DNA from: Paraniabella ginsengisoli
GTDB taxonomy: Bacteria > Bacteroidota > Bacteroidia > Chitinophagales > Chitinophagaceae
Direction of reading: 5' to 3'
DNA length: 64,000 nt
NCBI RefSeq assembly: GCF_022513635.1
Contig: NZ_JAKWBL010000001.1
Coordinates: forward strand, 1,798,001 to 1,862,000
Shown: one piece after another, positions 18,172 through 27,826 of the stretch
Position numbering within the stretch: position 1 is the stretch's first letter
Layout of the letters: every line of letters starts with the position of its first letter
Notes under the pieces: model-generated
The model's input: the letters and a program-made list of their open reading frames with translations, nothing else
The model's database searches: none
What the model was told of the DNA's origin: nothing
Position numbers and translations under genes: made by a program

Positions 18172-19263
18172 ATGTCCCAAAAAATATTCAATGAGCGTAT
18201 TAAGCAGATTTTAATTCTGGGTATTATCCTGCTTCTTATTATAACAGTTATAACGGAGCTGGTTACTTTTATACCAGGACTTTTGGGTGCGGTTACTTTG
18301 TATATTGTAAGCCGCAGAAAGTATTTCCATTTTGTGTACAATAAAAAATGGAAGAAAGGATGGACCGCCCTGGGTTTCATTATCTTTTATCTGATAGTAA
18401 TTGGTATTCCTATTAGCCTGGCTATTACGCTGATCAGCCCCAAAATAAATACGGTGCTGGAAGATCCCAATAAAATATTAAATTCAGCCAAACACACTAT
18501 TGCTGTAATTCAAGGTAAAGTAGGGTTCAACCTGATTTCAGAAAACACACTATCTAACGTTGTAAATAAAATTACTACCGTTGTTCCAAAAATATTAAAT
18601 AGTACGTTGACGCTGGTTTCCAACCTGGCCATCATGCTTTTCATCTTATACTATATGTTATATAATGGTAGCAATATTGAAAAGTATCTTAGCCGGGCAA
18701 TGCCTCTAAAACGCCGTAATGTAAAAATCCTTTCTGACGAAACAAAAAAAGTGGTAATAGCAAATGCTTTGGGTATACCACTTATTTCTATTATTCAGGG
18801 TGTTATAGCCACAATTGGGTACGCACTTTTTGGTGTTGAAGATTGGGGGTTATACGGATTTTTAACAGGTGTGTGCGCGTTCTTCCCTGTTGTAGGTACA
18901 ATGATCGTTTGGGTACCTGTTACTATTTATATGTTCGCCACAGGGGACACGCTTAACGCCACTCTTCTGCTTTTATATCATGTTGTTATAACAGGTAATG
19001 TAGACTATGTAGCTCGCATCACTTTGTTGAAAAGAATAGGAGATACACACCCTGTCATAACAATTATGGGTGTGTTACTGGGACTTAGTTTATTTGGATT
19101 TGTTGGTCTTGTATTTGGGCCTTTATTGTTGAGCTATCTGATAGTTTTGTATGATATTTATATGAACGAGTTTGTTCATGATCATCCAGAAGACGAGGAT
19201 GAGCTTGAGCCTGCCGCCTTATCGCCTAAACTCGTTGATGAACATCCAAAGAATGACGGCTAA
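18172..19263 (+). CDS. AI-2E family transporter
   Basis: Inner-membrane protein of 363 aa. It has paired hydrophobic segments near the N-terminus, a central soluble region (about 110-190), then a helical cluster with the conserved FFPVVGTMIVWVPVTIY and the C-terminal PVITIMGVLLGLSLFGFVGLVFGPLL. This is the AI-2E (PerM/TqsA/YdiK) family, whose members export autoinducer-2 or act as Na+/H+ or small-molecule exporters. A charged tail (DEDELEPAA) is cytoplasmic. It converges on the Nudix gene with a 4-bp overlap. Confidence 0.9.
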   Translation: MSQKIFNERIKQILILGIILLLIITVITELVTFIPGLLGAVTLYIVSRRKYFHFVYNKKWKKGWTALGFIIFYLIVIGIPISLAITLISPKINTVLEDPNKILNSAKHTIAVIQGKVGFNLISENTLSNVVNKITTVVPKILNSTLTLVSNLAIMLFILYYMLYNGSNIEKYLSRAMPLKRRNVKILSDETKKVVIANALGIPLISIIQGVIATIGYALFGVEDWGLYGFLTGVCAFFPVVGTMIVWVPVTIYMFATGDTLNATLLLLYHVVITGNVDYVARITLLKRIGDTHPVITIMGVLLGLSLFGFVGLVFGPLLLSYLIVLYDIYMNEFVHDHPEDEDELEPAALSPKLVDEHPKNDG

Positions 19264-19724
19264 AGAGATTCATATTTTTCTTTCATGATCCTGGCAACTA
19301 CTTTATCTATTGGAAGTGTCATCACATCTTCGTTAAAATAGTTCCAGTCAACAAATCTGAATATTTCGGAAACCTCCTTGGGATATACAGCCGCTCCGTT
19401 GTTTACATGAATCCGCAACGGCTCTAAAGGTTTAATAAGATAATAAACAGAAACGATCTGATGCTCCGGGTTGTAGGCAGATTGCTGAAAGAAGTCGGTA
19501 GTATAAATATGATCGATCACTTCCACATCAATACCAATCTCTTCTTTGCATTCTCTTATCACACATTCAATAGTTCCTTCGCCCAGCTCCAATCCTCCGC
19601 CGGGAAATTTGGTTACTTCAAGATTGTTATAATAAATACGTTCGTCGCTTACTAAAACCTGTTTCTTGTCATTTACCAAAACTCCATAAACGCGTAGGTT
19701 TATAGATGTAATTCCTGTTTCCAT
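19260..19724 (-). CDS. Nudix hydrolase
   Basis: Cytoplasmic 154-aa hydrolase. The Nudix box is GGGLELGEGTIECVIRECKEEIGI (residues about 41-64), with the REcKEEiG glutamates that hold Mg2+. Nudix enzymes hydrolyse nucleoside diphosphate derivatives; the substrate is not readable. Its stop overlaps the end of the convergent AI-2E gene. dapF lies 32 bp upstream in the same direction, so the two may be co-transcribed. Confidence 0.9.
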   Translation of the reverse strand: METGITSINLRVYGVLVNDKKQVLVSDERIYYNNLEVTKFPGGGLELGEGTIECVIRECKEEIGIDVEVIDHIYTTDFFQQSAYNPEHQIVSVYYLIKPLEPLRIHVNNGAAVYPKEVSEIFRFVDWNYFNEDVMTLPIDKVVARIMKEKYESL

Positions 19725-19756
19725 TAAATCTAATTTCTAATTTCTAATTACTACAT

Positions 19757-20529
19757 CTAAATATTAAATGTCCCTTCATAAACCTTAACTGCCGGGCCTT
19801 TCAGCCATATGTCATTGTAAGATCCGTCAGCATTTCTATTATAACTTACATTTAATTTACCTCCCAAAACTTCTATATCAATTGAATGATGGCCGGTTTC
19901 ATGCTGGTAAAAAACTAGTGCTGCTGCTGTTACGCCTGTGCCGCAGGCGAAGGTTTCATCTTCCACACCACGCTCGTAAGTTCTTACTTTAAGCGAACCA
20001 TTTTTTAGGAGTTCTACAAAGTTCACATTTATTCCATCCTCCTTAAACTCTTCATTATAGCGGATCTTGCGGCCTTCATCAAATACATTTAGTGTTGCAA
20101 GCTCTTCAACTTTTTTACATAATGAGGTGATCCTGTATTCAGCACTGCATAATCACCAGACAGTTGGATACTTTTTACATCGATCATTTTTAAAGACACC
20201 AATCCATTATCAATATCCGCCCTATGTTCGCCATCAACCGCCAGAAATTTAAAGTCTTGTCTATCGATACCGATATCATGGGCAAACTGAACGATGCACC
20301 TCCCACCATTGCCACACATGCTGCCTTCACGGCCATCCGCATTATAATAGATCATTTCAAAGTCAAACCCCGGTTTGTTATTTAACAACATAAAACCGTC
20401 TGCTCCAATCCCAAAACGTCTGTCACAAATTGTATGGATCATTTTCTGCGATAGCGCACTATGGTTCACTTTTCGATTATCTACAATAACAAAATCATTT
20501 CCCGTTCCCTGGTATTTATAAAAACGCAT
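19757..20529 (-). CDS. dapF: Diaminopimelate epimerase, one frame break
   Basis: Converts LL- to meso-diaminopimelate for lysine and peptidoglycan synthesis. About 257 aa after correction. The start MRFYKYQGTGNDFVIVDNR is canonical. Catalytic cysteines lie in GSMCGNGGRC and in FACGTGVTAAAL, one in each pseudo-symmetric half. The break is at the T6 run 20111-20116. With seven, SPHYVKKLKSLQH becomes SPHYVKKVEELATLNVFDEG and continues through GRKIRYNEEFKEDGINVNF into the second frame. The enzyme is normally essential, so a true null mutation is unlikely. Confidence 0.92.
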
Positions 20530-20659
20530 AATAAATTTTTTATGATATCATCTTAGAATACATCTGATCAGTATTGCGTCGCACTCTTCATCTTTTTTGT
20601 AAAATACTCATCCTATATTACTACGATAATTAATCTCATCAATAATACAAACAAATAAA

Positions 20660-21528
20660 TCAAAACTCTGTTACAAATATTTTTAAAAATTTCTTTATTA
20701 GATTTTCTACCGCCGCTTTTCCATCTTTACTGAATTCTTTTTTACACGATTCGCAACTATTGCGTTCAGAGCAAGACAATGATGCCCCAACAATTTTCCC
20801 AAACCATAAATTGCTGAGGTTTCCATTTCAAAATTAGTAATTCGGTGCGGGCCATAACTAAAATCTGTAAGCCTGTCGATTAGATTAGGATTGCTGATTC
20901 CTAATCGTAACACGCGCCCTTGCGGCCCGTAAAATCCCGGACAAGTTACAGTAATTCCCTGATGAAAACCTTGCGTAAAATGTTTCAGTAGGGAAGGAGC
21001 GGAGCCCGTAATGTAAGGCTCTCCTTTTATTTGAGCATGCGTAATAAAAGATTGCAACAGTTGCGCTTCCTCTCCATTATTTTCATGCTGGTAAAAGTTT
21101 AAAAGATTGTCGATACCTAAACCATGGGTAGACGCTACAAACTCATCCACACCAATATCGCTCTGCAAAGAACCCGAAGTGCCCACACGTATAATGTTTA
21201 TTGAATGCAACGTTTCTTTAATGCTACGCGTTTCAAAATCAATATTTACCAGTGCGTCTAATTCATTCATCACAATATCAATATTGTCTGGTCCAATACC
21301 TGAAGATAATACCGTAAGCCGCTTGCCACCGATCGTTCCTGTGTGAGTTACAAATTCACGATGTTGCCGCTGCACTTCAATTGCATCAAAATATTTACTA
21401 AACTCTCTTACGCGGTCAGGATCGCCCACTGTTACTACGGTTCCGGCAATCTCTTCAGGGCGCAGATCCAGATGGTATACTGCGCCACGATCATTTAATA
21501 TCAATTCACTTTCCGCAATTCTGTTCAT
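20660..21528 (-). CDS. udp: Uridine phosphorylase-type nucleoside phosphorylase, C-terminal frame break
   Basis: Pyrimidine nucleoside salvage enzyme that splits uridine with phosphate. About 289 aa after correction. Motifs: VVTVGDPDRVREFS (phosphate/ribose loop), LSSGIGPDNIDIVMNEL, RVGTSGSLQ and NFEMETSAIYGLGKLLGH (family signature with Glu). The raw frame ends at 20707 after VKKNSVKMEKRR. The T6 run 20738-20743 is one base short, and the corrected frame reads VKKEFSKDGKAAVENLIKKFL to a stop at 20660. Purine-specific relatives share the fold; the F-E-M-E-T block and length favour uridine phosphorylase. Confidence 0.86.
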
Positions 21529-21600
21529 AAATTTTGACGGTTAAATATTAAAAATCTACCAAAAATACCCTATTTTTGCAAGCCTTCAAAAAGCTCTCTT

Positions 21601-21617
21601 GTCCGCCGGTGGGCGGA
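21601..21617. repeat. Short GC-rich hairpin upstream of tRNA-Cys
   Basis: TCCGCC-GGTG-GGCGGA at 21602-21617 is a perfect six-base stem, GC-rich in an AT-rich setting. A similar GC-rich hairpin occurs at 35237-35256. It may be a REP-like element or part of a terminator for upstream transcription. Confidence 0.4.
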
Positions 21618-21634
21618 TAAGCAGCATATAAAAA

Positions 21635-21705
21635 GGTCTCGTGGCCGAGTGGCTAGGCAGAGCTCTGCAAAAGCTCGTACAGCGGTTCGAATCCGCTCGA
21701 GACCT
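21635..21705 (+). tRNA. tRNA-Cys (anticodon GCA)
   Basis: A 71-nt cloverleaf is readable by eye. The acceptor stem pairs GGTCTCG with CGAGACC. The D arm is GCC-GAGTGGCTA-GGC. The anticodon arm is GAGCT-CTGCAAA-AGCTC with anticodon GCA. The variable loop is short, and the T arm is AGCGG-TTCGAAT-CCGCT. The discriminator base is T (U73), a known identity element for tRNA-Cys. CCA is not encoded. Confidence 0.96.
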
Positions 21706-21714
21706 CGGAATAGT

Positions 21715-21748
21715 AAAAAGTTCTGCAACAATGTTGTGGAACTTTTTT
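21715..21748 (+). terminator. Rho-independent terminator after tRNA-Cys
   Basis: AAAAAGTTC (21715-21723) pairs with GAACTTTTT (from 21739), with an inner CAAC/GTTG stem, and the 3' arm runs into a T tract ending at 21748. It begins 10 bases after the tRNA. Confidence 0.8.
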
Positions 21749-21838
21749 ATTAAGAGCCATTTACTAATTTTTACTGTTTGCTTCAATGCTGTGCCGGAAA
21801 ATGAATAGATTGCATTTTGGTTACATCAAATATATTTT

Positions 21839-23154
21839 ATGATGAGAAATTTCTTTATAGTATCATTAACACTCATTTTTTCTTTTAGCTTAAATGCTCA
21901 AAAGAAAAATATTGTACTGATACTAAGCGATGATGCGGGTTATGCAGATTTTGGCTTTCAAAGCAGTCGTTTTATACCAACGCCAAATATTGATAAGATT
22001 GCGATGGAAGGTGCAAAATTTACCAACGCTTATGTAACGGGAGCTGTTTGCTCACCATCACGCGCAGGATTGCTTACCGGCATTAATCAACCGGAATTTG
22101 GAACGATACACAATTACATAAAAGGTGGGAAGTATAATATAACACAGGATGAATACGGTATTCCCCAACATGTGAAGTTGGTAGGCGATTATCTAAAACC
22201 GTTGGGCTACAAATGTGGGATTGTAGGAAAATGGCATGAAGGGTTTTCAAAGCCCTTTCATCCCAACACCAGAGGGTTTGATTATTTTTGGGGATTTCTT
22301 TGGGGCAGCAGCAATTACTTTACCGGAACAGCGGTTGAAGTTCAGGAAAATGGAACGCCTGTGGATCCGAAGAATATACCTTATATGACGGATGCGATTG
22401 CCGACAAAACGATAGCGTTTATTGAAAGAGAAAAAGATCATCCGTTTTTTGTATATGTTTCTTTTAACGCTATTCATACTCCGCAGGAATCTAAAAAAGA
22501 GCATCTGGAACTTTTTCTGGATAAGTATTCTGATGATAAAAGGAAACTTCAAAACGCAGCTATGACTCATTCATTAGATGAAAATGTCGGTAAGATTTTG
22601 GATAAACTTGAACAGCTAGGCCTAAAAGAAAACACAATTGTTATTTTCACAAATGATAATGGCGGGCAGGTGAAAGTTAATCATGCTGATAATTTTCCCC
22701 TGCGTGGAATGAAAGGCGATGCTTATGAAGGTGGTATTAGGGTACCGATGGCTATTTGCTGGCCTGGAAAAATAAAACCGGGAACAGTTTCGGATGGCAT
22801 TGCTTCATCTTTAGATTTTCTTCCGACCTTTTTAGAAGCAGCTTGTGAGAACCCCAATATCTACAAGGCTCTTCGCGGACATAGCCTTGTAGATATTGCT
22901 TTAAACGAATCACGGTATAAAAAAGAACATTATACTGGAAGCTCGGCAAGGATAAAGGCGCTATCAGAAATGGAGATTGGAAACTTGTTTTATTACCTGG
23001 AGAAAGCCCGCAATTGTACAATTTGAAAAATGATATTTCCGAAACAGAAAATATTGTAAAGATTAATAAAAAGCAGGCACAGCAACTGCAAACACTTTAC
23101 CAGCAATGGAACGCTTCGTTGCCGCCCCTTAATTTTGAGCCGTTGAAAAAATAG
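21839..23154 (+). CDS. Exported sulfatase (formylglycine type), C-terminal frame break
   Basis: Arylsulfatase-family enzyme of about 438 aa after correction, with signal peptide MRNFFIVSLTLIFSFSLNAQ. The sulfatase signature is VCSPSRAGLLTG; its Cys is the formylglycine precursor of the CxPSR type. Metal and active-site blocks: LILSDDAGYADFG (paired Asp), GIVGKWHEGF (Lys/His), HTPQESK (His) and IFTNDNGGQ (Asp-Asn). The raw frame ends at 23026 in an aberrant tail. One added base in AAAGG (22954-22958) yields KGAIRNGDWKLVLLPG, QLYNLKNDISET and a stop at 23152-23154, the usual sulfatase ending. It is away from the PUL sulfatases, next to tRNA-Cys. Substrate unknown. Confidence 0.88.
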
Positions 23155-23163
23155 CACAGTCTA

Positions 23164-23723
23164 TTAAACCCTTAACAGTCCCCGAAAACCGCGCGCAGCG
23201 TAATAAGATTCCGCGCCGTTGTGATATAAAAATACAGTTTCATAACGGCGGTCGCAAAACAAAGCCCCACCTAGTTCGCGAATAGCATCAGGTGTTGCGA
23301 TCCAACTAGATGTCTTTGTATCGAACTTACCCAGTTTTTGCAAATCTCGATATTGTTCTTCCGTCAATATTTCAATGCCCATGTCGCCAGCCATTCCCAA
23401 AGCGCTGTTCTTAGGCTTATGTTCTTTTCTGGATTCAAGTGCTTCATGATCGAAACAAACGCTTCTGCGTCCTTTCGGGCTTTCTGCAGCGCAATCACAA
23501 AAAATCAACGCTCCTGTTTTTTTATCCTGACCAATTACATCAGGCTCGCCTTCGGTAATATCCATTTCGTTAATCGACCAGAGTTTTGCAGGATGCGCTT
23601 CCAGCCTGACTTGTACGGTTTCCCATTTTAACTCTTGGTGACGATTCATATTTTTTCGAAGCGGCTTTTAAGGATTTTGAACAATCCTTCAGTATCTGAT
23701 ACTGACAGTTTTTTATTGTTCAT
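23164..23723 (-). CDS. DUF4256 family protein, N-terminal frame break
   Basis: Cytoplasmic protein of about 186 aa of uncharacterised family DUF4256, recognised by GGALFCDRRY, HNGAESYYAARGFRG and FCDCAAESPKGRRSVCFDHEA-type blocks. The frame from ATG 23649 (MNRHQELKW) is intact but short. Adding one base to the T6 run 23651-23656 joins an upstream stretch starting at 23723 that reads MNNKKLSVSDTEGLF and ILKSRFEKN, matching the family's usual N-terminus. Function unknown. It is followed on the same strand (upstream) by DoxX-like and YdeI-like genes. Confidence 0.78.
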
Positions 23724-23735
23724 ATCATTTATCTT

Positions 23736-24142
23736 TTACTGATTAAAGTTTGCGAAATTGATTCTCCTTCCAGCCGGCCTGAAACACCATGACACAATAG
23801 TAAGCGCTAACAAAAGGAGAGGAGGAGCCATGGTGCTTAATGCATCACCTGAGGCGATATGCGAAAATATAGCGCCAGACATAGCAAAGAAAAATCCAGC
23901 ATAAGCCCATTCTTTCAGCAAAGGGAATTTTGGAATAAGCACAGCTATTACACCAAGTAGTTTCAGATTCCAAGTATGGTTAAAAAATAATAAGGATACC
24001 CCAACGCTTTCATGCTTGCTGTTTCTTCTTCCATTTGTAGTAACTGTACAATACCGGTAGAGACCATGCCCAGCGATAACCATACTGTTGCGATCCAGTA
24101 AATAATGTTATTTCGTTTAGTTGACTTGTTGTTATGATTCAT
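23736..24142 (-). CDS. DoxX-like membrane protein, one frame break
   Basis: Small inner-membrane protein of about 135 aa with four hydrophobic segments: IIYWIATVWLSLGMVSTGIV, KLLGVIAVLIPKFP, WAYAGFFFAMSGAIFSHI and MAPPLLLLALTIVSWCF. That layout matches the DoxX-like family. The first 48 codons run from ATG 24142 in one frame. The rest is in another, and one base is missing near 23970-23976 where YFLTI meets WNLKLLG. Family members take part in redox or sulfur-related membrane functions, but this one has no assigned role. It sits 12 bp from DUF4256. Confidence 0.72.
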
Positions 24143-24235
24143 GTTTATTGGTTTATAGAAAGAAATTAGTTATGCAGATTGATGGAGCTTTGAAATAGGC
24201 AGCTCGATGTGTTTGAGGCTGCGCGATAATCTTTG

Positions 24236-24823
24236 TTAATCGTTAAGCCCTTTGCCTTGCATAATATTTGCTTCACTTTTTTCAATTCTTGCTTCACGTG
24301 TTGTAGCCTGTTTCGCTTGCGAAAAATAAAGAAGGTAAGCTCTCTGGCGTCCCGGGGTCAATGCTTCAAATGCTTTTTTAAGCATAGGTTTTTCTTTTAG
24401 TTTTTTCAGAAATTCTTCGGGCATGTCAAACTCTTTGGTTTTCTTCATGGAGACTGTTAAGCCTGCTTCTTCTATGGTGATCGCTTCATATATATATGTC
24501 TTTAGTATTTTCTTTTGTTTATTTACTGCTTCAACGCTGGTAAAGCGAATCTGCCGTGCTACCTGGACATTCTTTGTTTGCTGTATCAATATTCCTTCGG
24601 GGTCCTGCAATAGCACACCTTTAAAAAATAAGTAGGCACAATATTCTTTAAACTCATGGATCAGTACTATGTTAGAACCATTAAAAGTATAACACGGGCA
24701 GCCCCATTTCAACTCTTCTTGCAATCCACAATCCAACGCAATGTTTCTTAATTGTTGAATGGCGTTTTGCCATTTGTTTTCTTTATTAAAGTAGAAATCT
24801 ACTTTGGAATTTGTACCAGCCAT
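24236..24823 (-). CDS. YdeI/OmpD-associated family protein (DUF1801 plus YdeI-type tail)
   Basis: Cytoplasmic protein of 195 aa. The N-terminal part is a DUF1801/SRPBCC-like fold (LKWGCPCYTFNGSNIVLIHEFKEYCAYLFFKG). The C-terminal part is YdeI/OmpD-associated (FLKKLKEKPMLKKAFEALTP, GRQRAYLLYFSQAKQATTREARIEK). Intact. Relatives occur beside small stress and SRPBCC genes in Bacteroidota; proposed roles include protection against bacteriocins, but function is unproven. Confidence 0.84.
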   Translation of the reverse strand: MAGTNSKVDFYFNKENKWQNAIQQLRNIALDCGLQEELKWGCPCYTFNGSNIVLIHEFKEYCAYLFFKGVLLQDPEGILIQQTKNVQVARQIRFTSVEAVNKQKKILKTYIYEAITIEEAGLTVSMKKTKEFDMPEEFLKKLKEKPMLKKAFEALTPGRQRAYLLYFSQAKQATTREARIEKSEANIMQGKGLND

Positions 24824-24878
24824 GATCGTTTATTTTAAGGCCTCACCACCAAGGGAGAGAGGAGAGATTAATTAGATT

Positions 24879-25343
24879 TCAGTTTGTTGACACAATATCC
24901 TGCAAGCGGTTATGCGCCATATTGATGCCAGCAGCGAAAGGCATTTGCAACAATTGATCGCGCAAAGCTACCGAACGAAACACTATATGCATTGTCAATT
25001 TACTGGTGTCGTTTGTGAGCGATTCAAAATCCAGAAATTCTAACTGCACATCAAAAGGAGCATCTTCCATTTTAAAAGTACGCGTGATCTTTTGATCAGG
25101 AATAAATTCATGGATCGTGCCGTTAGCGCGAAAAACCACATTACCATTGGAATCAGCCGTTTCGAACGCCCATCCGCCGTGTGGTTTATTTTCGAGCTTG
25201 ACAACCTTAGTGCCCATCCATTGCGATAACAATTCGGCTTCTGTATAAGCTTTAAACAGCAAGTCTACAGGTAGGTCAAACTCCCTTGTGATTACCAGTT
25301 CCTGCCTGTCATCTTCAGCGTGTACTTTTGTTTTCCTTTCCAT
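24879..25343 (-). CDS. SRPBCC (AHSA1-like) ligand-binding protein
   Basis: START/SRPBCC-fold protein of about 154 aa: ELVITREFDLPVDLLFKAYTEAELLSQWMG, GGWAFETADSNGNVVFRANG, FIPDQKITRTF and GINMAHNRLQDIV are standard for the AHSA1-like group. The start MERKTKVHAED at 25343 was chosen because the preceding residues match an ArsR C-terminus. No stop codon separates it from the ArsR gene in this frame, so a natural ArsR-SRPBCC fusion is possible. One more base in T5 at 25353-25357 would create a stop (TAA) just before this ATG. Such pairs act together in Bacteroidota. Confidence 0.82.
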   Translation of the reverse strand: MERKTKVHAEDDRQELVITREFDLPVDLLFKAYTEAELLSQWMGTKVVKLENKPHGGWAFETADSNGNVVFRANGTIHEFIPDQKITRTFKMEDAPFDVQLEFLDFESLTNDTSKLTMHIVFRSVALRDQLLQMPFAAGINMAHNRLQDIVSTN

Positions 25344-25669
25344 CTTTTTATCTTTTTGGTTTGTCTTTTTCATAACAGATTCCAGTTTATTAAAACGGTC
25401 ATCCCACATGTTCCTGAATGGTTCGATAAAGTCAGCAACTTCTTTCATTTTTTTGCATTGAAGTGATAATATATTTCACGTCCGTTTTGCTCTTGCTGTA
25501 ACAATTCACATTCAGTAAGTATCTGTAAGTGCTTTGAAACGGTAGGGCGTGCGGTGTCGAAATTAGCGGCAATAGCGCCGGCTGTCATGGCTTGCGAAGC
25601 TATAAGTACCAGTATGGCCCTTCGCGTGGGATCAGCCAAAGCCTGAAAAACGTCTCTTCTTAAATTCAT
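25344..25669 (-). CDS. ArsR-family transcriptional regulator, one frame break
   Basis: Winged-helix regulator. [31 protein letters not shown] and [15 protein letters not shown] form the ArsR DNA-binding domain. The raw frame stops at 25445 after FNAKK. The T7 run 25448-25454 is one base short, and corrected reading continues [28 protein letters not shown], the normal ArsR tail. No metal-binding cysteine pair is visible, so this is the non-metal SRPBCC-linked subgroup. It probably controls its own operon with the SRPBCC gene. Confidence 0.82.
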
Positions 25670-25803
25670 TGCGTAGCTATTTGACTACAAATATATATGT
25701 AGTTATTCGACTACGCAAATATTTTTTAGTAATTTATAAAAGTTTCAAAATTTGGTAAATTACTAAGACGAAATTTTTAATACAGTTAATACATTTGATA
25801 TGG

Positions 25804-25992
25804 CTAAGACAAATAATTGAAGTAATTAGAAGGCAGCATTAGAATCAAATATTTACACTTGATCTGTAAAATTACATCGCCGAAAAAAATGCTGTTTAAT
25901 TCTTTTGATGAGCCGTTTGATTTAAATCTCAGATCAGTATAGAATTTTGTTGTTCGTTCTAAATCACTAAAATCAACATTTGCCCATATCAT
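25804..25992 (-). pseudogene. Truncated VOC (glyoxalase-fold) family remnant
   Basis: A 62-codon frame opens MIWANVDFSDLERTTKFYTD and continues with SSKELNSIFFGD, the first beta-alpha unit of VOC/glyoxalase-like proteins, which are normally about 120-130 aa. After FFGD the similarity stops and the sequence becomes AT-rich and low-complexity to a stop at 25804. I saw no continuation in other frames, so unlike the broken genes elsewhere this looks like a genuine truncation. Confidence 0.55.
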
Positions 25993-26183
25993 TTTTGATT
26001 CACAGTATTTTGTTATTACTTGCCGAACTTCTAAAAGTGAAAAAAATAATCAATATTTCCTATAATTTATATTATGTTAAATACATGATTTTGAGTAATG
26101 CTGATTGCTTCCTACTAATATTGGAATAGTTATTGCCTTATACACCATGTAACCGTTTTTGTCAAACCCTTAAACCTACAATT

Positions 26184-26345
26184 ATGCTCAGATGGTCTAT
26201 TATTTTTCTGATTGTGGCGATTGTTGCTGCGGTCTTTGGTTTCGGCGGCATAGCCTCCACTGCAGCGGGAATTGCAAAAGTTTTATTCTTTGTGTTCCTG
26301 GTGTTATTCGTTATCTCTTTGATATTTGGCCGACGCAGTACTTAA
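26184..26345 (+). CDS. DUF1328 small membrane protein
   Basis: A 53-aa membrane protein with two hydrophobic helices: [40 protein letters not shown] and a short basic tail GRRST. This is the DUF1328 (YtjA-like) family, often induced by stress. The ATG at 26184 was chosen over 26133 because it gives the canonical family start. Its terminator hairpin is shared with the convergent lacI-type gene. Confidence 0.9.
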   Translation: MLRWSIIFLIVAIVAAVFGFGGIASTAAGIAKVLFFVFLVLFVISLIFGRRST

Positions 26346-26385
26346 TGCGCGCTTACGCCATTGATTGATAATATCATTATACCTA

Positions 26386-26415
26386 AAGTTTAAAAGTCTC
26401 AAAGCTTTTAAACTT
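26386..26415. terminator. Bidirectional terminator between DUF1328 and the LacI-type gene
   Basis: AAGTTTAAAAG (26386-26396) and CTTTTAAACTT (26405-26415) form a perfect 11-bp stem with an 8-base loop, flanked on the plus strand by a T12 tract (26414-26425). The stem overlaps the last codons of the convergent regulator gene. Confidence 0.75.
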
Positions 26416-27441
26416 TTTTTTTTTTTAAAGAAGACTCACGGATGATCAGTTCTGAGTTAATAATAACGGTGTTGATCTGCTGCAAATTGCTAACCCCTTT
26501 AATATGATTGATCAGTGTTCTTGCTGCGATTTCCCCCATTTCAATACCCGGATAATTGACAGTTGTCAGTGATGGTTCAATCAAATGTGCAATCGCATCA
26601 TTATTAAATCCTACCACCGCAATATCTTCTGGTATTTTTATTTTTTGCCCTTTCAGGGTTTTGATAAAAGCAGCTGCCACAAAATCATTTGTAATAAAAG
26701 CCGCATCTGGCATGGGTTTCATCTTAACAAGCTTTAATGCAGCATTGATTCCAGCCTGTTCTTCCAGATTATCAACTATTAACATATTGTCATCTGACTT
26801 AAGGCCATTATCTTCCAAAGCATCTTTATATCCTCTGTATCTTTCTGCGTACACATTTCGTCCTAGATTAGATGTAATATGTGCAATTCGTTTGCATCCC
26901 TGGTTGATCAAATGTTTAGTCGCTTCATAACCGCATTTATAATTGTCGATAACCACAACGGTATTATCGCTATTTTTTTCAACTCGATCAAAGAAGATAA
27001 CCGGTACTCCTTTATCCTTAAACTGGCGAAAATGATCATATTGTTTGGTATCAAAAGAAAGAGATGCGATCAGGCCATCCACCCTTTTATGAAACAGATT
27101 GCGGGCATTAGCTACTTCCTTTTCATAGCTTTCTGAAGAATGTGCAATGATCAAATCATAACCAGCTTCTGCAGTAACTTTCTCAACACCCGACAACACA
27201 GCATTACTGAAATTACTATTCAGCTCATGTATCATAAATCCAATTGTATTTGTTTCCTGGGTGCGAAGGTTGCGGGCAAAATGGTTGGTTCTGTAGCCCA
27301 TTTTTTCTGCAAGTTCAAAAATTCTTTTTTAGTTTTTTTACTTACAACCGGATCATCTTTCAGGGCACGGCTTACAGTAGCTACTGATATTTTTAATTCT
27401 CTGGCAAGATCGTATATCGTTATTTCTTTACCTTTTTTCAT
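26408..27441 (-). CDS. LacI-family repressor of the xylose block, one frame break
   Basis: LacI/GalR regulator of about 344 aa after correction. HTH: ITIYDLARELKISVATVSRA LKDDPVVS. Hinge and sensor: NHFARNLRTQETNTIGFMIH, GVEKVTAEAGYDLIIAHSSE, VPVIFFDRVE, HITSNLGRNVYAERYRGY and IAVVGFNNDAIAHLIEPSLTTV. The break is at the T6 run 27325-27330; one more base turns KKTKKEFLNLQ into KKTKKRIFELAEKMGYRTN. It lies downstream of xylA-xylB on the same strand after a 385-bp gap, so it is the likely repressor of that operon. Xylose or a derivative would be the inferred inducer. Confidence 0.88.
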
Positions 27442-27668
27442 TTATACTTTTTATCATTTGTATTGCAAGCAAATACGAAGGAGTAAAAGTAATTAAATTA
27501 ACTCCTCAATTAATGATAAATAATTCAAAAAAGACAGAAAATAAATTTTGTATGTTGAACCGACAGTAAATATATGGCATCGGTGTTGTGTCACTCTCTT
27601 CACTTGTGGTACTTATGGCATCCTATATATTCGTTGTCTGAGCCATTATTAATGTATGTTGTTGTTTA

Positions 27669-27768
27669 TCGTTCCGACCGAAGTTTTGCCTCAAGCAAAC
27701 GAGTGGAGGAATCTCTCGCACAACAAGGAGATTGCTCCACTTCAGTTCGTTACGCTCGCCAAGACGAT
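27669..27768. repeat. Interspersed repeat, copy 1 (hairpin core 27702-27741)
   Basis: The lacI-xylB gap (27442-27826) contains this element and no gene. It starts GTTCCGACCG and has the core AGTGGAGGAATCTC paired with GAGATTGCTCCACT (27702-27715 / 27728-27741, one G-G mismatch). It ends near CGCTCGCCAAGACGAT. A related copy lies at 60634-60740, sharing GTTCCGACCG, GTGGAGGAATCTC, GAGATTGC and the CGCTCGC-AATGACG tail. The rest of the gap is AT-rich and should hold the lacI promoter. Confidence 0.75.
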
Positions 27769-27826
27769 ACTGCTTCATTGCGTTTGCAAAAGAATAAATA
27801 TCAAAACTCACGTTAATAGCTCATTT

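Noticed and set aside
21586..21786. 66-codon minus-strand frame.
   Set aside because: It overlaps tRNA-Cys and its terminator.
21635..23154. Genomic island integrated at tRNA-Cys carrying the lone sulfatase.
   Set aside because: No integrase and no duplicated tRNA 3' end were seen downstream within the window.
27574..27816. 80-codon plus-strand frame in the lacI-xylB gap.
   Set aside because: It is the translation of the interspersed repeat and has no protein-like conservation.
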